Shown here in pieces: positions 21,110-34,619 of a stretch of 64,000 bases of DNA (positions are counted from its first letter, which is position 1; each line of letters starts with the position of its first letter). The notes below the pieces were generated by a model, which had not been told where the DNA came from, did no database searches, and worked only from the letters and a program-made list of their open reading frames with translations. The stretch covers positions 1,844,549-1,908,548 of the forward strand of contig NW_006921533.1 of assembly GCF_000340215.1 (NCBI RefSeq), read 5' to 3'. The stretch is from Pseudocercospora fijiensis CIRAD86. Its lineage: Eukaryota; Ascomycota; Dothideomycetes; Mycosphaerellales; Mycosphaerellaceae. The position numbers and the translations under genes were made by a program.

Positions 21110-22370
21110 TACGCTTCCCTTCTAAAGGCCGCGCCCTTGTAGCCTATCTATGTTCTACGACCTCTATTGCCGCTAACTTAGCAAGTCTAATAAGCTGCTT
21201 AGCCCGCGCTAAATTAAATACTTAACTACCTAATTATGTAACTATGTCAAACCTTACCTTCTAATACAATATCTAACTTCTAACTGCGCTATCCCTATAT
21301 ATAATAAACTATAAAGTAATATATATCTACAAGAATTGAGGGCCTTCGACTAATTACAATACGAGCGCATCTTCCCTACTATAACAGGTAGACGTACGAG
21401 GTATTGCAGCCCTGCCTCCGCTCTAAGTAATGTCGTACCGAGTTCTTTGCGTCTACTCTTAAAAGACCTAGCAATGTCCGCTTCCGAGGGTTTGTCCGCT
21501 TCCGAGGGTTATTGTTCTTATTGTTCGTAGTTTCGCTAGCCCTAATTAGCTAGGTTTGGCAGCCTTTAAGTATTAATCTTATTTTATCTTTTTAAAAACA
21601 CAGCTCGTCTAGTTTCTATAGGTAAAGGCTATTATAAGTGCAGTAGTAGAGGTTCGCCTCGCTTAAAGGGTTAGATAGATCGAGGAGTAACCTATTGTCC
21701 GCAAGATCGACCCCGGCTAGCTTAGCTCTATAGTTTTGCCCTTAGTTAGTCTATTAGTCGCTTAATCTTTTAGGCGGCTTAAAGTTTTTAATTAAAGTTT
21801 TAATTAAAGGTGCCTTAGGCTTGTAGTATAGGTAAGGTTATGCCCGTAGGCGCAGTAACAATAGCAAGTAATGTTAATAATAGCGGTACTAGCCGTCTTA
21901 GCGCTAACTTTACCTTACTTCTAATTTCCTTCTTTAACTAACAACAACTTAGTAATACTGTTACTAACATAGCGGTGTCCTTCCTTTCTTAAATAGCAAT
22001 ACACTCCGCAATACTATTACTAATATAGCCGCGCCGGCCGCACTGTCCTTCGCTAGCTCGTAGCGCGACGCTATCGTTTTTATTACTATTATTCGTACGC
22101 GCGCGCGCGCCCTTGTCGATCGCTTAGGCCTTAGGGCCTCGACAGAATAAAAGAGCAAAAGGGGCGCTAAGAGAAGGGTCTTATAGGGTACGCTAGTAAA
22201 GAGGTGGATTCTATAATAGTATAGTCTTATTGTCCTTCGTTACTAACAATTGCTTGCCTCTAATTAGTTAGCTAATAGCACCCCGGGGGTAGCATTATTC
22301 TAGGCCTTAATAGTAACATTACGAGCTTTTAGCCTTCTTCTTGTTCTTTACGCTAGTCTAATACTTATCT
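21110..22370 (-). other. gypsy A 3' internal region, non-coding
   Basis: About 1.2 kb between the chromodomain and the left LTR. RIP-mutated, with no recognisable domain and a short (CG)n tract at about 22095-22110. Confidence 0.5.
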
Positions 22371-23636
22371 AACAACTCGGTTATGTCCTTAAAGGATCCT
22401 TTAGCTTCCTACGAGTCCTATTTAGGTAAATAGCCTTACTACCTTAGGAGGTATTCCTTCTTGCCTTTCCTAGTCCGGTACTGTAGGATGCGTTCTATAG
22501 ACTACAGTTCTTCACTATTAGCTAAGACTTCTTCTAACTTAGTAGGCGCTTTATCGCCTTCGCGTTAATAGTATAGCTTAAGGAGGGATATATAGAAGGT
22601 GTTATAGATAGTGTAATAGGGTAGAAGCTATAACTAGTAGGCCTATATACTCTTCGGTTCTCGAATGCGGAATAGGCTAATGTATCTTAGTGCGAGCTTA
22701 GGCCTTGTTTTGCTATCGGGTAATAGGTGTTTGCGGATACGGAGGTTCTTTGTACTAAGCATAACTATATCGCCTTACTTAAAGGTTATTAGAAGGTAGT
22801 GTTTGTTATAGTAGGTCTTTTAGTACTCTTAAGCCTTTGTCAACTTCTCGGCTATCTTAGTATAGATTTCTCGTATCTTCTAGACATATTCTATTGCCGC
22901 TAGTGTTTCCGGTACTTAACGCGCTTCCCTTTCCTTACGCTCGGCCTCGAGCGATAGTAGGTCTTGTAGTATAGTAGCGTTCTAGCCTATTATAGCTATA
23001 TATAGTAATACCTTAGTCGATAAGTAGATACTGTTATTATATACGAATTTAGCTAGTTATAGGAGGTTAACCTAGTCGTTAGGGTTCTCGTTAATGTAAC
23101 TACGCAGGTACTGCTACAGGGTAGCATTCTACCTCTCTGTTTGACCGTTAGTCTATAGATAGAAGGCTATTAATAGCCGATGCTTCAGTCTTGGCTATAA
23201 GCAAATCTCGCTCTAATAGTAGGACGTTAGTATCGATCTACGATCGGACACGATCCCCTTAGGGGTTCCCTAATAGGTATAGAAGATGTTAGTCTATAGC
23301 GCCTCTACTATATTAATAGCAGTCTAATCCTTACGCGCCGGGATATATCGAGCGCCTTTAGTAAATCGATCTACTACAATAAGGATAGCATTATATACAT
23401 CCTTGCTACCCCTACGCTTAGTAGGAGGAAGGCCTATAATAAAGTCTATTATAAGCTTAGCAAATAGCTTCCTAGGAATAGGAAGTAAAGACAACTCGCT
23501 AAATAGTAAGTGCTTTAGTGCTTTAACTCGCTAGTATACTATATAGGTCTGTATATACTCCTTTATATACCGTTTACTATTTAGCTAGTAGTATATACGC
23601 AATAGTAGCTCGTGCGACCTCTCTATACTATAGTAA
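22371..23636 (-). pseudogene. gypsy A integrase and chromodomain remnant
   Basis: Minus-strand pol 3' end, with many TAG/TAA stops. Recognisable pieces are the integrase core (SKDVYNAILIVVDRF, about 23.38-23.43 kb; GTPKGIVSDR near 23.25 kb; TNGQTERQNATL near 23.14 kb) and a chromodomain with IERIL..KKEYLL at about 22.46-22.50 kb. It is separated from the rest of pol by gypsy B. Confidence 0.8.
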
Positions 23637-23641
23637 CTAGC
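23637..23641. repeat. target site duplication of gypsy element B, left
   Basis: CTAGC, matching 30430-30434. Confidence 0.75.
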
Positions 23642-24378
23642 TATTATAGTAGCTGCCTAGAAAGCACCGATAAGTCCTATAAGCTAGCCGCTATGCTATA
23701 AAGTAATGTCGGATTTGAGTTGCCTTAGCAGTAGGGGCCCCTAGCGAAGCAGGTCGCCTAGTTAGCCTAGGTCGCCTAGTACGCCTAGTACGCCTAGTAC
23801 GCCTAGTACGCCTAGTACGCCTAGTACGCCTAGTACGCCTAGTACGCCTAGTACGCCTAGTACGCCTAGGTCGCCTACTTAGCCGTATAACGTAACATCT
23901 TAGGGACTCCCGCGGAGGCCGTATATAGTAGAACAATACGTTATATATTAATACACGAACGACGGGACTGCACTAAACTACGCGTACGTATATACGGACG
24001 ACAGTAAGCGAGATATATAGAGTCGTAGGACAGATCCGAGTAGTAGGAAGGAACCGGAAGGTAGGGAAGAGCTAGGAGAAACATGTTTGCTTAAGAGCAG
24101 TTAAACGAGTTCGTATACGCGCGCTACGCTAGTTAGCTAGGAGATAAAGGCGCTACGAGATAGCGGACAAGCAGGATATACGTGCTTGCGCTTACGCGTC
24201 GGACGCGCTAGACGGCCGTAGGGCGGAATACTAAGGAAGGGGCTCTCCCTCTAAGGCACCCTTCTTCCTTTCTTCGTAGTTCGTCTTATATAGATAGTAG
24301 CTATATTAATTTAGTGCTCCCTTTAGTTTAGTTCAAAGTTTCGTATACATTCTTACTGCTTAGCTACTAACCCTTATA
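23642..24378 (+). repeat. 5' LTR of gypsy B
   Basis: 737 bp. Includes ten 9-bp GCCTAGTAC units (about 23774-23863). The right LTR is 9 bp longer, exactly one extra unit. Confidence 0.88.
23774..23872 (+). repeat. 9-bp minisatellite in the gypsy B LTR
   Basis: About ten near-perfect GCCTAGTAC units ending in a GCCTAGGTC variant. On the minus strand it creates a spurious Arg/Thr repeat reading frame. Confidence 0.9.
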
Positions 24379-24469
24379 TTACGAACTGCCTTAAAAAACG
24401 CCTCTATTAAGATAGATACGCCCGACGAATAGATTCAAAATACAAGACCTAACGACGTACCCGATTTTT

Positions 24470-27400
24470 CAAGCTTAGTATAGAATAAAATCCCCGCTAC
24501 GCGCGAACAGCTAGATTACGCCTACGCTACCGACCCGGAACTGCTCGTTAACCTGCTTAAGGCTTATAAAGATGCTACTCGTTTCCTCTCGGTCTCCCGT
24601 ACTAGCCTTAGTACGGCTCTTAGCGACGCGAATGCTTCTATCGCGGAAAAAGAAGACAAGGTAGGCCGCCTCTAGTCGTAGCTCGCTTCTGCTCGCCTAG
24701 GCGCCGCGGCACCCGCTTCTTACCTATTTATACCTACTTCGAATAAGAGTAAGAAGCTAAGCGACCCCGAACGCTTTACCGGCAAGCGTAAAGTATACGA
24801 AGAATTTAAGATATAGGTTAAGATCCGCTTTCTCGCTAACGCCGACTACTATCCGACTAAAGCTTTAAAGACCGGATTTATATTTTCTCTGCTCGGTAGC
24901 TCTGCCCTCGATTCCTGCCGCAGCCTCTTAGAAAATGTAGAAACAACTATAACGGCTACTATCTAGAAGGCCCTCGACGCTAGTTTCGGCGACCCCGACC
25001 GTAAGCAAACTACGCGCCTAAACTTAGACAAACTTAAGTAAGCAAACAAGACCTACTAAGAGTATTATGCCGCCTTCTAATATAAGATTAGGTACGCCGA
25101 ATACCCCCCGGACGTCGCTAAGTAGATCTTAGTGCGCGGCCTTAGCGAAGAAATAATACTATAAGTCCGCGATAAGGATACGGAGAATCTAAACATTACC
25201 GAACTATACGCCTTGCTTATACGTATCGATAATACGACTCGAAACTTCGCGAAAATTATCGCTAACCGCGGAGGCGCCCGTACGAATACCGGTCGCTTTA
25301 CGTCGCTGTTCGCTACGCTACTGTCGAAGTTATAGACAGCTTAGACGCCGGCTTTAGCACTAGCTCCGGCTATAGCCCTAATACCGCTAGGCGCCTAGCC
25401 TACCGCCGATCCGATAGATTTAAGCGCTGCCTCGCTCGGCGCCCGTCTACGCGCACCCCTAGTAAATAGCAAGCTTTCGGAAGAAGAGAAGTAGCGTCGC
25501 CGTACGGTAGGAGAATGCATCTACTACGGAGTAAAAGGATATATTGCTCGCCTCTACCCGTCTCTCGTCGGCCGGCTAAATACGCTAACGATATAGCGAG
25601 TCGCCGCTGCGAATGTTACGACTCTAGATACGCCTTTACCGGCTAGCGCTGCTCCGAGTAGCTAGGGAAAAGCTTGAACCTTATATATAGTCGCTTATAA
25701 GGTTTATTCGTTCTAAAACTAAGAGTATCTGCTGCTACCTTCCCTTTCTCTAGCTCGGCTATAGAGAAAGAGTTAGTCTACTAGCCTTTCGTAGTAGAAA
25801 CGTTAATAGGAAATTAAAAGAAATTATTAAAAACTATAGCTCTTATTAACAACGGCGCAACCGGCTACTTGTTTATAGATTACGACTATGCGAGAGAGCT
25901 CGGCTTAACGTTCTAAGACCTTACGTACGCTCGGGAGTTAGAAATGTTTAACGGTACGATCGCGGCCGCCGGTAAGGTAACCTAGATCTGCTACTTATCT
26001 ATTACTATCGGCCCGTATACCGAACATATTATATTTTTCCTTACGAAACTCCCGAAGACTTACCCCGTTATTCTTAGTCTTCCTTAGCTTAAAAAGTATA
26101 ACCCGGTTATCGACTAGGCCTCCGAATCTCTGTCCTTTACGAGCAAGTATTACGCTAAGCACTGCTTTAACGAATCCAGTTCTACCTCCGATACTCCCCG
26201 AGATCGTACCGTGTTCGCTATTAGCGCGGCTGCCTTCTCGCGTCTTGCCCGCGATAAACGTACTTAGATCTTCGCTATAATAATATAGGATATCGAGAAG
26301 GCTATTCGAAAGTTCGACGAAGAACTAACGGATCTAAGAACGAAACTACCGAAGGAGTATTAATACCGACTCTACTAGTTTTCGAAGAAGAACGCCGATA
26401 TTCTACTACCGTACCGGCTAGGTATCGACTATAAAATCGAGCTAATCGACGGTAAGCCGCCGCCGTACGGCCCTCTCTACTCGATATCTCGAGATAAGCT
26501 CCTCGTACTAAAGAAATACCTAGAAGATAACCTATAAAAGGGCTTTATCCGCCCTAGTTCCTCCGAAGTAGCCGCGCTAGTTATATTTGCCTAGAAACCT
26601 GGCGGAGGTCTCCGTTTCTATATAGACTACCGGGGCCTTAACGCGTTAACGAAAAAGAACCGCTACCTAATCCCTCTCGTAAACGAAACGCTCGAACGCC
26701 TTTCGAAGGCTCGCTAGTTTACTAAGCTCGACGTAATCGCTGCCTTTAACGCAATCCGTATTGCCGAGGGAGACGAATAGTTAATAGCCTTCCGAACCCG
26801 TTACGGCCTTTTTAAATACCTAGTCTTGCCGTTCGGACTCTGTAACGGACCTAGTACGTTCTAATTATATATTAACGATACGCTTAAAGAATTCCTAGAC
26901 GCCTTCGTCTCGGCGTATATAGACGACATCCTAATTTATAGCAAAACGAAAGCGGAACACTACGAACATATCGAAAAGGTACTTAAGAAGCTTATAGAAG
27001 CCGGACTGTATATCGATATCGATAAGTACGAATTCTATAAGTAAGAGGTAAAATTCCTCGGCCTTATTGTCTCTTTAGAAGGTATTCGAATGGATCCCGG
27101 TAAGATCGAAGCCGTTCTAAACTAGGGAGTGCTATAAAACGTAAAAGAAGTCTAGGGCTTCCTCGGTTTTGCTAACTTCTATCGGAGATTTATATAGAAT
27201 TTTAGCGGAATCGCCCGTCTACTTACAGCACTTACGCGGAAAGACGTTAAATTTGAATAGTTACCGGCCTATTAAGAAGCCTTCGACTAGTTACGGCAAA
27301 GTTTTACGACCGTACCGATCCTATAGTACTTCGACTTCGATAAAGAAACGCGCCTAGAAACCGATGCTTCCGACGGTATAACTAGCGCCGTTCTCCTTTA

Positions 27401-29670
27401 ACGAACGACCCTAGAAGATGCGTAGCTGCCTATAGCCTACCTCTCTAAGAAAATGTCCTCCGCGGAATATAATTACGATATCTACGATAAGGAGCTCCTC
27501 GCAATCGTTAAGGCTTTCGAAGAATAGCGTCCGGAACTCGAAGGTTCTAAGTTACCGATCTAGGTTAGCTCGGATTATAAGAACCTTATCTACTTTCTTA
27601 AGAGCAAAATCCTTAGCCGTAGGCAGGTACGCTAGAGTAAGTTTCTTTCCCGGTTTAACTTCGTTATTTAGTATACGCCCGGTAAAGCAAACTTATAGGC
27701 CGACGTACTTACGAGGCGTAACGGAGACTCGCCTTTAGATCGAGGTCTATAGCGTAAAGAATAGTCTATCCTTAAGGAGTATAACCTTAGCTAGGAACTA
27801 TACGAGCTCCTCGGAGACGACTTTACTAGCCTAGAGCCTCTCGTAGCATCCTTTATACTAATAGCCGCTCCTACCTTTCTCGGAGACGACGATAGCTCGG
27901 ACGACGAAGACACGAGTTTAGAAAGCTTAGATAGCGACTAGGAAAGCGAAGAGGAAGCATAGGACCTCCTCGAACCTACCTAGCTCGAATAGTAGCTTAC
28001 GACAGTATACGCCGAAGACGCTTTTACTAAAGGTCTAATTTAAGCTTTATAGAACGAGGAGCGGTTATACGAGAACGTTTCTCTCTCGGAGTACGAGCTC
28101 CGTAGAACTCTACCGCGAGTACCCTATACAACATTTAGAAATGCCCTCTACGTCCCGGACTTCGAAGATTTACGCGACTAGATTATGCGTTCCGCTTACA
28201 ACCCTCTTAGAATAGCATATCCCGGTCGAGCTAAGATATTGTCTTAGCTCCGGAAGTAGTACTACTAGCCTAATCTATACCGAGATATCGACCGATTCGT
28301 TAAGAACTACGTAGTATACCGTAGGGCGAAAGCAGATACGCGTAAGCCGTAAGGACTACTAAAACCTCTTAAAGTCCCTCTACGACTATAGTAATACATT
28401 TTAATAGATTTCATTATAGGCCTACCGAAAGGATCCGATTTTAACGGCCTCTAGTTTCAAAATATACTAGTCGTAGTTTACCGCCTTACGAAACGTAAGA
28501 AGGTATTGAATGCCCGCAGCCTAACCGTAAAGAATACGGCTTAGGTCTTCTACCGGGACGTATAGAAAGATACAGGCCTACCTAAATCAATTGTATCTAA
28601 TCGCGGCCCGAATTTCGTTGCCCGTTTCTAGAAGCGCCTCTACGAACGATTGAAAATTTAAGCGCGCCTTTTAACGGCTTACTACCCGTAGACCGACGGG
28701 CAAACCGAACGGGCTAACGCGCAGATCGAGCAAATTATTAGGTGCTTCTATAATTACTACTAAAACGACTAGCTAAGATTAACGCCTTCTATTAAATTTG
28801 CTATTAACAATTAGGAGTCGGCTACAACTTAGACTACGCCGTTCTACGCCTCTACTAGATTTTACCCTCGAACCGGTATAGAACCGATAGAGATCGAACT
28901 AGAGCCCCCGGCAAACGATCCGGAAAGAGACGCCGATGCCTTCGCTCTTTAAATAGCCTAGACCTACTAAGAGCTCTAAGACGAGATAAGGTATGCCTAA
29001 GAAGTGTACGAGTACTATGCTAATTAGCGCAGACGCGCCGCGCTAGATTACTAGGTCGGAGATTACGTCTACCTCGACTTACGATATATTAGAACTAACC
29101 GACCTTCGAAAAAGCTCGACTAGAAAAATCTAGGACCCTTCCGAATTGTAAAGAAAATCGGCATATATGTATACGAACTAGATCTCCTAGAAAATCTCAA
29201 CATTTATCCGGTTAAACACGTTATTAACCTAAGAACCGCTAGAGAAATCGCGGACCCCGAAGACATCCCGCCGATACCGGAAGCTACCGAGGCTACCGAT
29301 TAGGCCGAAGACGAGCCGGAATCTACCTTAGGTACAGTACGGGCGATTATCGGATAGAGCTTTAGTAATACAAATTTCGGAAATCTTAACCCTCCCGGGC
29401 CGTAGGGAGAGGTACAATAGGAGGGGTACTTAGACGAGGACACGACCTAGGAACCTCTACGCTATATTATCTTCGCCCGCGAAGCAATCGAGGAATTCCT
29501 ACGAGACTATACCGACTATACGATAATAGAAGGAGCTATCTTAGAACATTTTCTCCGAGAAGCGTACGAATAGAATTTGGATTAAGGTCTCTAACCCGAA
29601 CTAGGACAAGAACACTAGCACCTATTATATACGGACCTCCTTTAGCGTCGTAGGAACTCCGCGCAGAACG
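24470..29670 (+). pseudogene. gypsy B gag-pol, disabled by RIP stop codons
   Basis: Gag-like region about 24.5-25.6 kb (SDPERFTGKRKVYEEFK; FSLLGSSALDSC). Aspartic protease about 25.82-26.1 kb, with the active-site neighbourhood now reading NNGATGY. Reverse transcriptase about 26.44-27.1 kb ([33 protein letters not shown]). Tether and RNase H about 27.1-27.7 kb ([19 protein letters not shown]). Integrase about 28.2-28.9 kb (a zinc-finger-like start, DFIIGLPKG, IVSNRGPNF with Asp now Asn, TDGQTERANAQIEQ). No chromodomain was seen at its end. All stops noticed are TAG or TAA at former Gln/Trp codons. Confidence 0.85.
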
Positions 29671-29679
29671 AGGGGGGGG
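29671..29679 (+). other. polypurine tract of gypsy B
   Basis: AGGGGGGGG four bases before the right LTR; the usual primer site for plus-strand synthesis in LTR retrotransposons. Confidence 0.7.
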
Positions 29680-29683
29680 CTAC

Positions 29684-30429
29684 TATTATAGTAGCTACCT
29701 AGAAAGCACCGACAAGTCCTATAAGCTAGCCGCTATACTATAAAGTAATGTCGGATTTAAGTTGCCTTAGTAGTAGGGGCCCCTAGCGAAGCAGGTCGCC
29801 TAGTTAGCCTAGGTCGCCTAGTACGCCTAGTACGCCTAGTACGCCTAGTACGCCTAGTACGCCTAGTACGCCTAGTACGCCTAGTACGCCTAGTACGCCT
29901 AGTACGCCTAGTACGCCTAGGTCGCCTACTTAGCCGTATAACGTAACATCTTAGGGACTCCCGCAAAGGCCGTATATAGTAGAACAATACGTTATATATT
30001 AATATACGAACGACGAGACTACACTAAACTACGCGCACGTATATATAGACGATAGCAAGTAAGATATATAGAGTCGTAGGACAGATCCGAGTAGTAGGAA
30101 GGAACCGGAAGGCAGGGAAGAGCTAGGAGAAACATATTTGCTTAAGAGCGGTTAAACGAGTTCGTATACGCGCGCTACGCTAGTTAGCTAGGAGACAAAG
30201 GCGCTGCGAGACAGCGGACAAGCAGGATATACGTACTTACGCTTACGCGTCGGACGCGCTAGACGGCCGTAGGGCGGAATACTAAGGAAGAGGCTCTCCC
30301 TCTAAGGCACCCTTCTTCCTTTCTTCGCAGTTCGTCTTATATAGATAGCAGCTATATTGATTTAGTGCTCCCTTTAGTTTAGTTTAAAGTTTCGTGCATA
30401 TTCTTACTGCTTAGCTACTAACCCTTATA
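29684..30429 (+). repeat. 3' LTR of gypsy B
   Basis: 746 bp with eleven 9-bp units (29816-29914). Other differences from the left LTR are mostly transitions at CpA/TpG. Confidence 0.88.
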
Positions 30430-30434
30430 CTAGC
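30430..30434. repeat. target site duplication of gypsy element B, right
   Basis: CTAGC, directly after the right LTR of gypsy B. Confidence 0.75.
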
Positions 30435-33400
30435 GAGCTTACTATTATAGTGCCTCTTTAAAAGCTCTTATCTAATCGATTGTTTAGCGAGGATATAGTA
30501 TCTGCCCTTAAACTTTAAGTAACCCTTATCGTCGATCGACTAATTATTATTACTCTTACTAGATCGAGTCGTCCGCCTACTTACAAGCCTATTAATACGC
30601 TCGATAGTAAAGGCGTCCCTCTGCTAAGTACGTAATAGCTTATCTATAAACGATTAACTATCCCTATTTGCAAGGTTATTTAATAGTACCCGTACTATCG
30701 AACGAGGTACGTATTATATATATCTAATAGTACTAGCAGCCGGAACTACTATAACCTCTTCTATAGTGCTGTCGCTATAGATAGCAATATCTTTAATCGA
30801 GTTATTATAGCTCGAGCGATCTACGTCCTTCTTAACGTATACTAGAAGAACGACAACTCCGCTATAGTATTTGTTGCCGCCGCGGGGTCCGGAAGTCCGC
30901 TTATCCTACGCTTGCTTATTAATAATACGGGCTATAGCAATCTTATACTACAGGGTTGGAAACAATGAATTAATATACTAAGTCTCGCTATCGTAATTAG
31001 GTCGCCTCGATAGGCTATTAGTAGGGTTGCTTACGCCTAGCCGATATAATATATTAAAATCAAACCTAGCGAGGTAGACGGCCTATCTAGCCTATCGACC
31101 TATAACCCTAGTAACCTTAGTAATACTACGGAGGTTGTTATAGTCTATATAGACCTAAATAGTGTGCTATATACTATCGAGATAGTGCCTCTAATGTTTA
31201 AAGGCCTCGATAATAGCTAGGAGCTCTTACTCGTAGGTCTCGTATCGACGCTCTATATCGATTATCTTTCGTAAAAAGAAGGCAATTAGGTACTAGTAAT
31301 AGTCCTTATCTAATTGCTATAATATAATAGCCGATATAGCGAACTATAAAGCGTTAGTCTTAATACGGATCTGCTTGCTTAGTATAAAATAGTGTAATAG
31401 GGGCACTTTAGTAAAGCGTTGCTTTAGACCGTTAAAAGCGGCTTGCGTCTTGTTAGTCTATTTAAACTCTCTAGACGGGTTAGCCTTAGTTTTAGTAAGC
31501 TTAGTTAGGGGCATTACATGCCGTAAATAGCCCTTAATAAACCGACGGTAGAAGTTAGCGAAGCCGAGGAACGACTATAGCTCCTTAATTAACGTAGGAA
31601 TAGGCTATTTAGTAATAGTTTTAATCTAATTAGGATTAGCCTTAATACTATTAGTTAATACGATAAAACTAAGGAAGGCTACCTCCTTAGTAGTAAAGGT
31701 GCATTTAGAAGGCTTGCAATATAGGCTATAGGCCCGTAGGCGGTCGAGGACCTTTTGTACTATAGCCTAGTGTTCTGTAATATTAGGTAAGTGTGTATAA
31801 ACTAGGATATTATCTAGGTAAACTATACAGAGGTGATCTAATAGGCCTAACAGGGCCCGATTAATATAGGACTAGAATGTTATAGGGGCGTTTGCTAAGC
31901 CGAATAGTATAACTAAGTACTCGAAATGGCTATAGCGAGTACGGAAGGCTGTTTTCTATTCGTTACCCTTACGAATGCAGATACGATAGTACGCATCCTT
32001 AATGTCTAGTATAGTATAGAAGTAGGCACTAGAAAGGCGATCGAGGGTCTTATTAATAAAAGGAAGTGGACAGCGATCTTTAATAGTAATAGCGTTAAGC
32101 CCTCTATAATTAACATATAAACGTAGGCCGCTATCCTTCTTTAGCACAAACAGGATAGGTGCACTAGCAGGGCTGTTGCTATATCGGATTCGACTATTAG
32201 CTAGGTTTTCCTCTAGGTACTTACGCAGCATAGCAAGCTCTCGTTTACTAAGGTTATAGAGGGGGCTAAAAGGAACCTCCTTGCTCTCTATAATATCAAT
32301 CTTATAATCCGTCTCTTTAAATATAGGCAATGTCGATACTAGGTAGTGTTTAAATACATTAATATAGGTTTCTCGAATAGGCACTAGTATACGAGAGAGC
32401 TAATTAGGATCTATGCTATTAGAGGGTATAGGTTCATCGTTATCTCTACCGAGAAAATTAGCTATCGGATTAGCTAAGGCAGGTGTTAGGTTGCTAATAA
32501 ACAGGACCCTAATATCGTTAGGGCACTCGCTAACATTAATGTATTTAATGTCCTCTTTCCTAGCGATTCTAAATCGCTACTTCTAGAGGCCTAGGTCTAT
32601 AGCTATAGCGTAGTACTTGAGAATAGGGTTGCTAATAACAATAGTAGCTCCCCTATATAGGTTGTCTATATCTACTACGTAGGTAGTAAAGTCTAGTAGG
32701 CGTTTATTTCCGAGGTCGTCCTTTAGAGCTATAGGAATATAGTAGGCTCCGTAGGTTAAGTGCCGAGCGTTATTAAACTAAGTAAGGGTTAGTAGGTTAG
32801 TCCTAGGCAGTTGTCGAAGGTCTAATTGCTTAGCTAGGCGATAGCTAATAAGAGCGCTAACTGAATTTCCTAGATCTAGTATAACCTTAGTTTAATAGGT
32901 AGTGCCCTTCGTGTCCTATATAAGGCAGGAGCGTATTATAGCTAGTATAATATCGATAGTCTTACGCCGTATAAGGCTAACAGTTAGTGCGGCGCTTACT
33001 CTTTTTTCGAAGGACCGATAGGGGTAGCATTAGCGGCTAAAAGGTACTTACGGTACTTAGCGGTAGCACGGTCGATTCGGGCTTAGTCCTTAGGTTTGTC
33101 GCATTAGCCTAGTAGATAACTAGTGCTATTACAGTTAAAGCACTTTAATCCGGTTAGGAGATTGTTACCGTAGCTATTGTTACTACTATTATTAGTCGAG
33201 CGGTTAGCATTATAGAGATACGAGCCCCTTCTACGGCCCCTATCGCGGCCTCCTCTATATAGCCGCCGGCTACGGCCTCTTCTACGATCGTTACTGTTCC
33301 TATTGTTAGTATTGTTGTCTTAGTAGGAACCTTAGTTTCCTCCGCGGCTACGGTTGCTACGGTTGCTAGTAGGTCGGATCCTTAATTCTAGCTGTTGCTA

Positions 33401-34380
33401 AAGCTAAACAGCCCGTTCGGCTGTTTCTACTTCGACTATAAATTAAATACATATTAGATTAGCTTGTTCGAACACACGGCGACGGTCTAATTCGAGGATA
33501 AGCTCCTATCGCAATTTAGGGCGTATTTCGGAAATCTAGATAGAGTCGGTCTTAGCTAGCAAATTATCCTCGAGGGTCTTTAAATAGGCCTTAAATAAGC
33601 GAGCCGATTAATTAGTCTTTTGTTTAGCTCGAAGGTATTAGTCCTAAGCGTATTGTTGCCTTAGTATAGGGTTTCTAAGGGTATCTAGTATAATAGTCTT
33701 ATAGTCTTGCTACTAAACAGCGGTCTAATCGGTAAGGGAGTCGAAATAGTTATCCTAGGTGCGCTTTAGGTCGCTATTAATATACTACATCGCGTAGACA
33801 ACTAGTGAATAGTTATCTAGAAGAGCCCTCGGCGCATTTCGTTAGTTAAGCTTACAATCGCGTATATAATTATTATATTGTTTGCGACTAGAACCGTTAA
33901 ATACGGTATAGTCCTTAAGCTTAGTATCCTTCTTTTAGATAGGGACGGGTAGTAAGGAAGGCCCTGCTATCGGCTTAGTATTAGTTGTTAGGGCTTCCTA
34001 TAGACGGCGAATCTCGAGGAGATTATCCTTTAGCTATTATTCTTAACGTAAGGCAGTAAGCCTGTTTTAGGTAGCTTCCTAAAGTCTCGCTACTAGTTAG
34101 GGACTAAAGGCTAGCTAGCTATATCGACGGTTGACAATATTGTTAAGAATGTCGTCGATAGGCAATTCTAGGTCGTTACCTAGAACTGTAGGTTCTTCTT
34201 TAGTAGGTCCTATAGTAGGCTCTTCGGTAGGAGGCACTTTAGTAGGTACTCTAGTAGGCACTTTAGCAGGTACTATGCTACTAGCATTGTCGTTACTAGC
34301 GCTGCCGGCGGCAGTACGGTTGTTGTTTCGTAATAAGCCGGCTATTGTAATAGGGGGGTAATACTAATAATATATTATTA
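30435..34380 (-). pseudogene. gypsy A gag, protease, reverse transcriptase and RNase H remnant
   Basis: Minus-strand remnant. The longest surviving frame, 31956-32384 (142 codons), is reverse transcriptase N-terminal sequence containing YRGLNAITIKDRCPLPF. It continues past stops into FGLANAPITF, YLDNILVYT and [13 protein letters not shown] down to about 31.5 kb. RNase H-like sequence follows to about 31.0 kb. Gag with the cysteine knuckle lies at about 33.1-34.3 kb. Disabled by TAG/TAA stops. Confidence 0.82.
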
Positions 34381-34619
34381 GCCCCTAAGATACGGATATA
34401 GCGGAATTAGTAGGTATTAGTCTAGTGCGATTAACTTAGTATAATAGGCCGTATAGAAGGCCTTACTTAATAATTGGTACGGTTGTTTCGATAGAATAGT
34501 ACGTGTAGGTCCTGTTCTTAAGGCGTAATATAGTTAGATTAGTCTTATTTGTAGCTATACCGCTAAAAGCTTAAAATAAGGACTATCTAGCTACTGCCCT
34601 TAAAGGGTGGATCGAATAC

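Larger units (their letters stand above)
23642..30429 (+). mobile_element. Ty3/gypsy element B (plus strand), nested inside gypsy A
   Basis: 6.8-kb element with LTRs 23642-24378 and 29684-30429 and a 5-bp duplication CTAGC. LTR termini now read TATTATAG..CTTATA, which is TGTTATAG..CTTACA after RIP of the TG and CA ends. A polypurine tract (AGGGGGGGG, 29671-29679) precedes the right LTR. The order gag, protease, reverse transcriptase, RNase H, integrase runs on the plus strand. The coding region has no obvious frameshift: reading frame is kept from RT motif GKPPPYGPLYS (26451) to YIDDILIYS (26916-26942), while dozens of TAG/TAA stops interrupt it. Confidence 0.88.

Noticed and set aside
23691..23936. 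Minus-strand Arg/Thr-repeat reading frames (also 29757-29987)
   Set aside because: Artefact of the 9-bp LTR minisatellite read in one frame; both copies lie inside LTRs of gypsy B.
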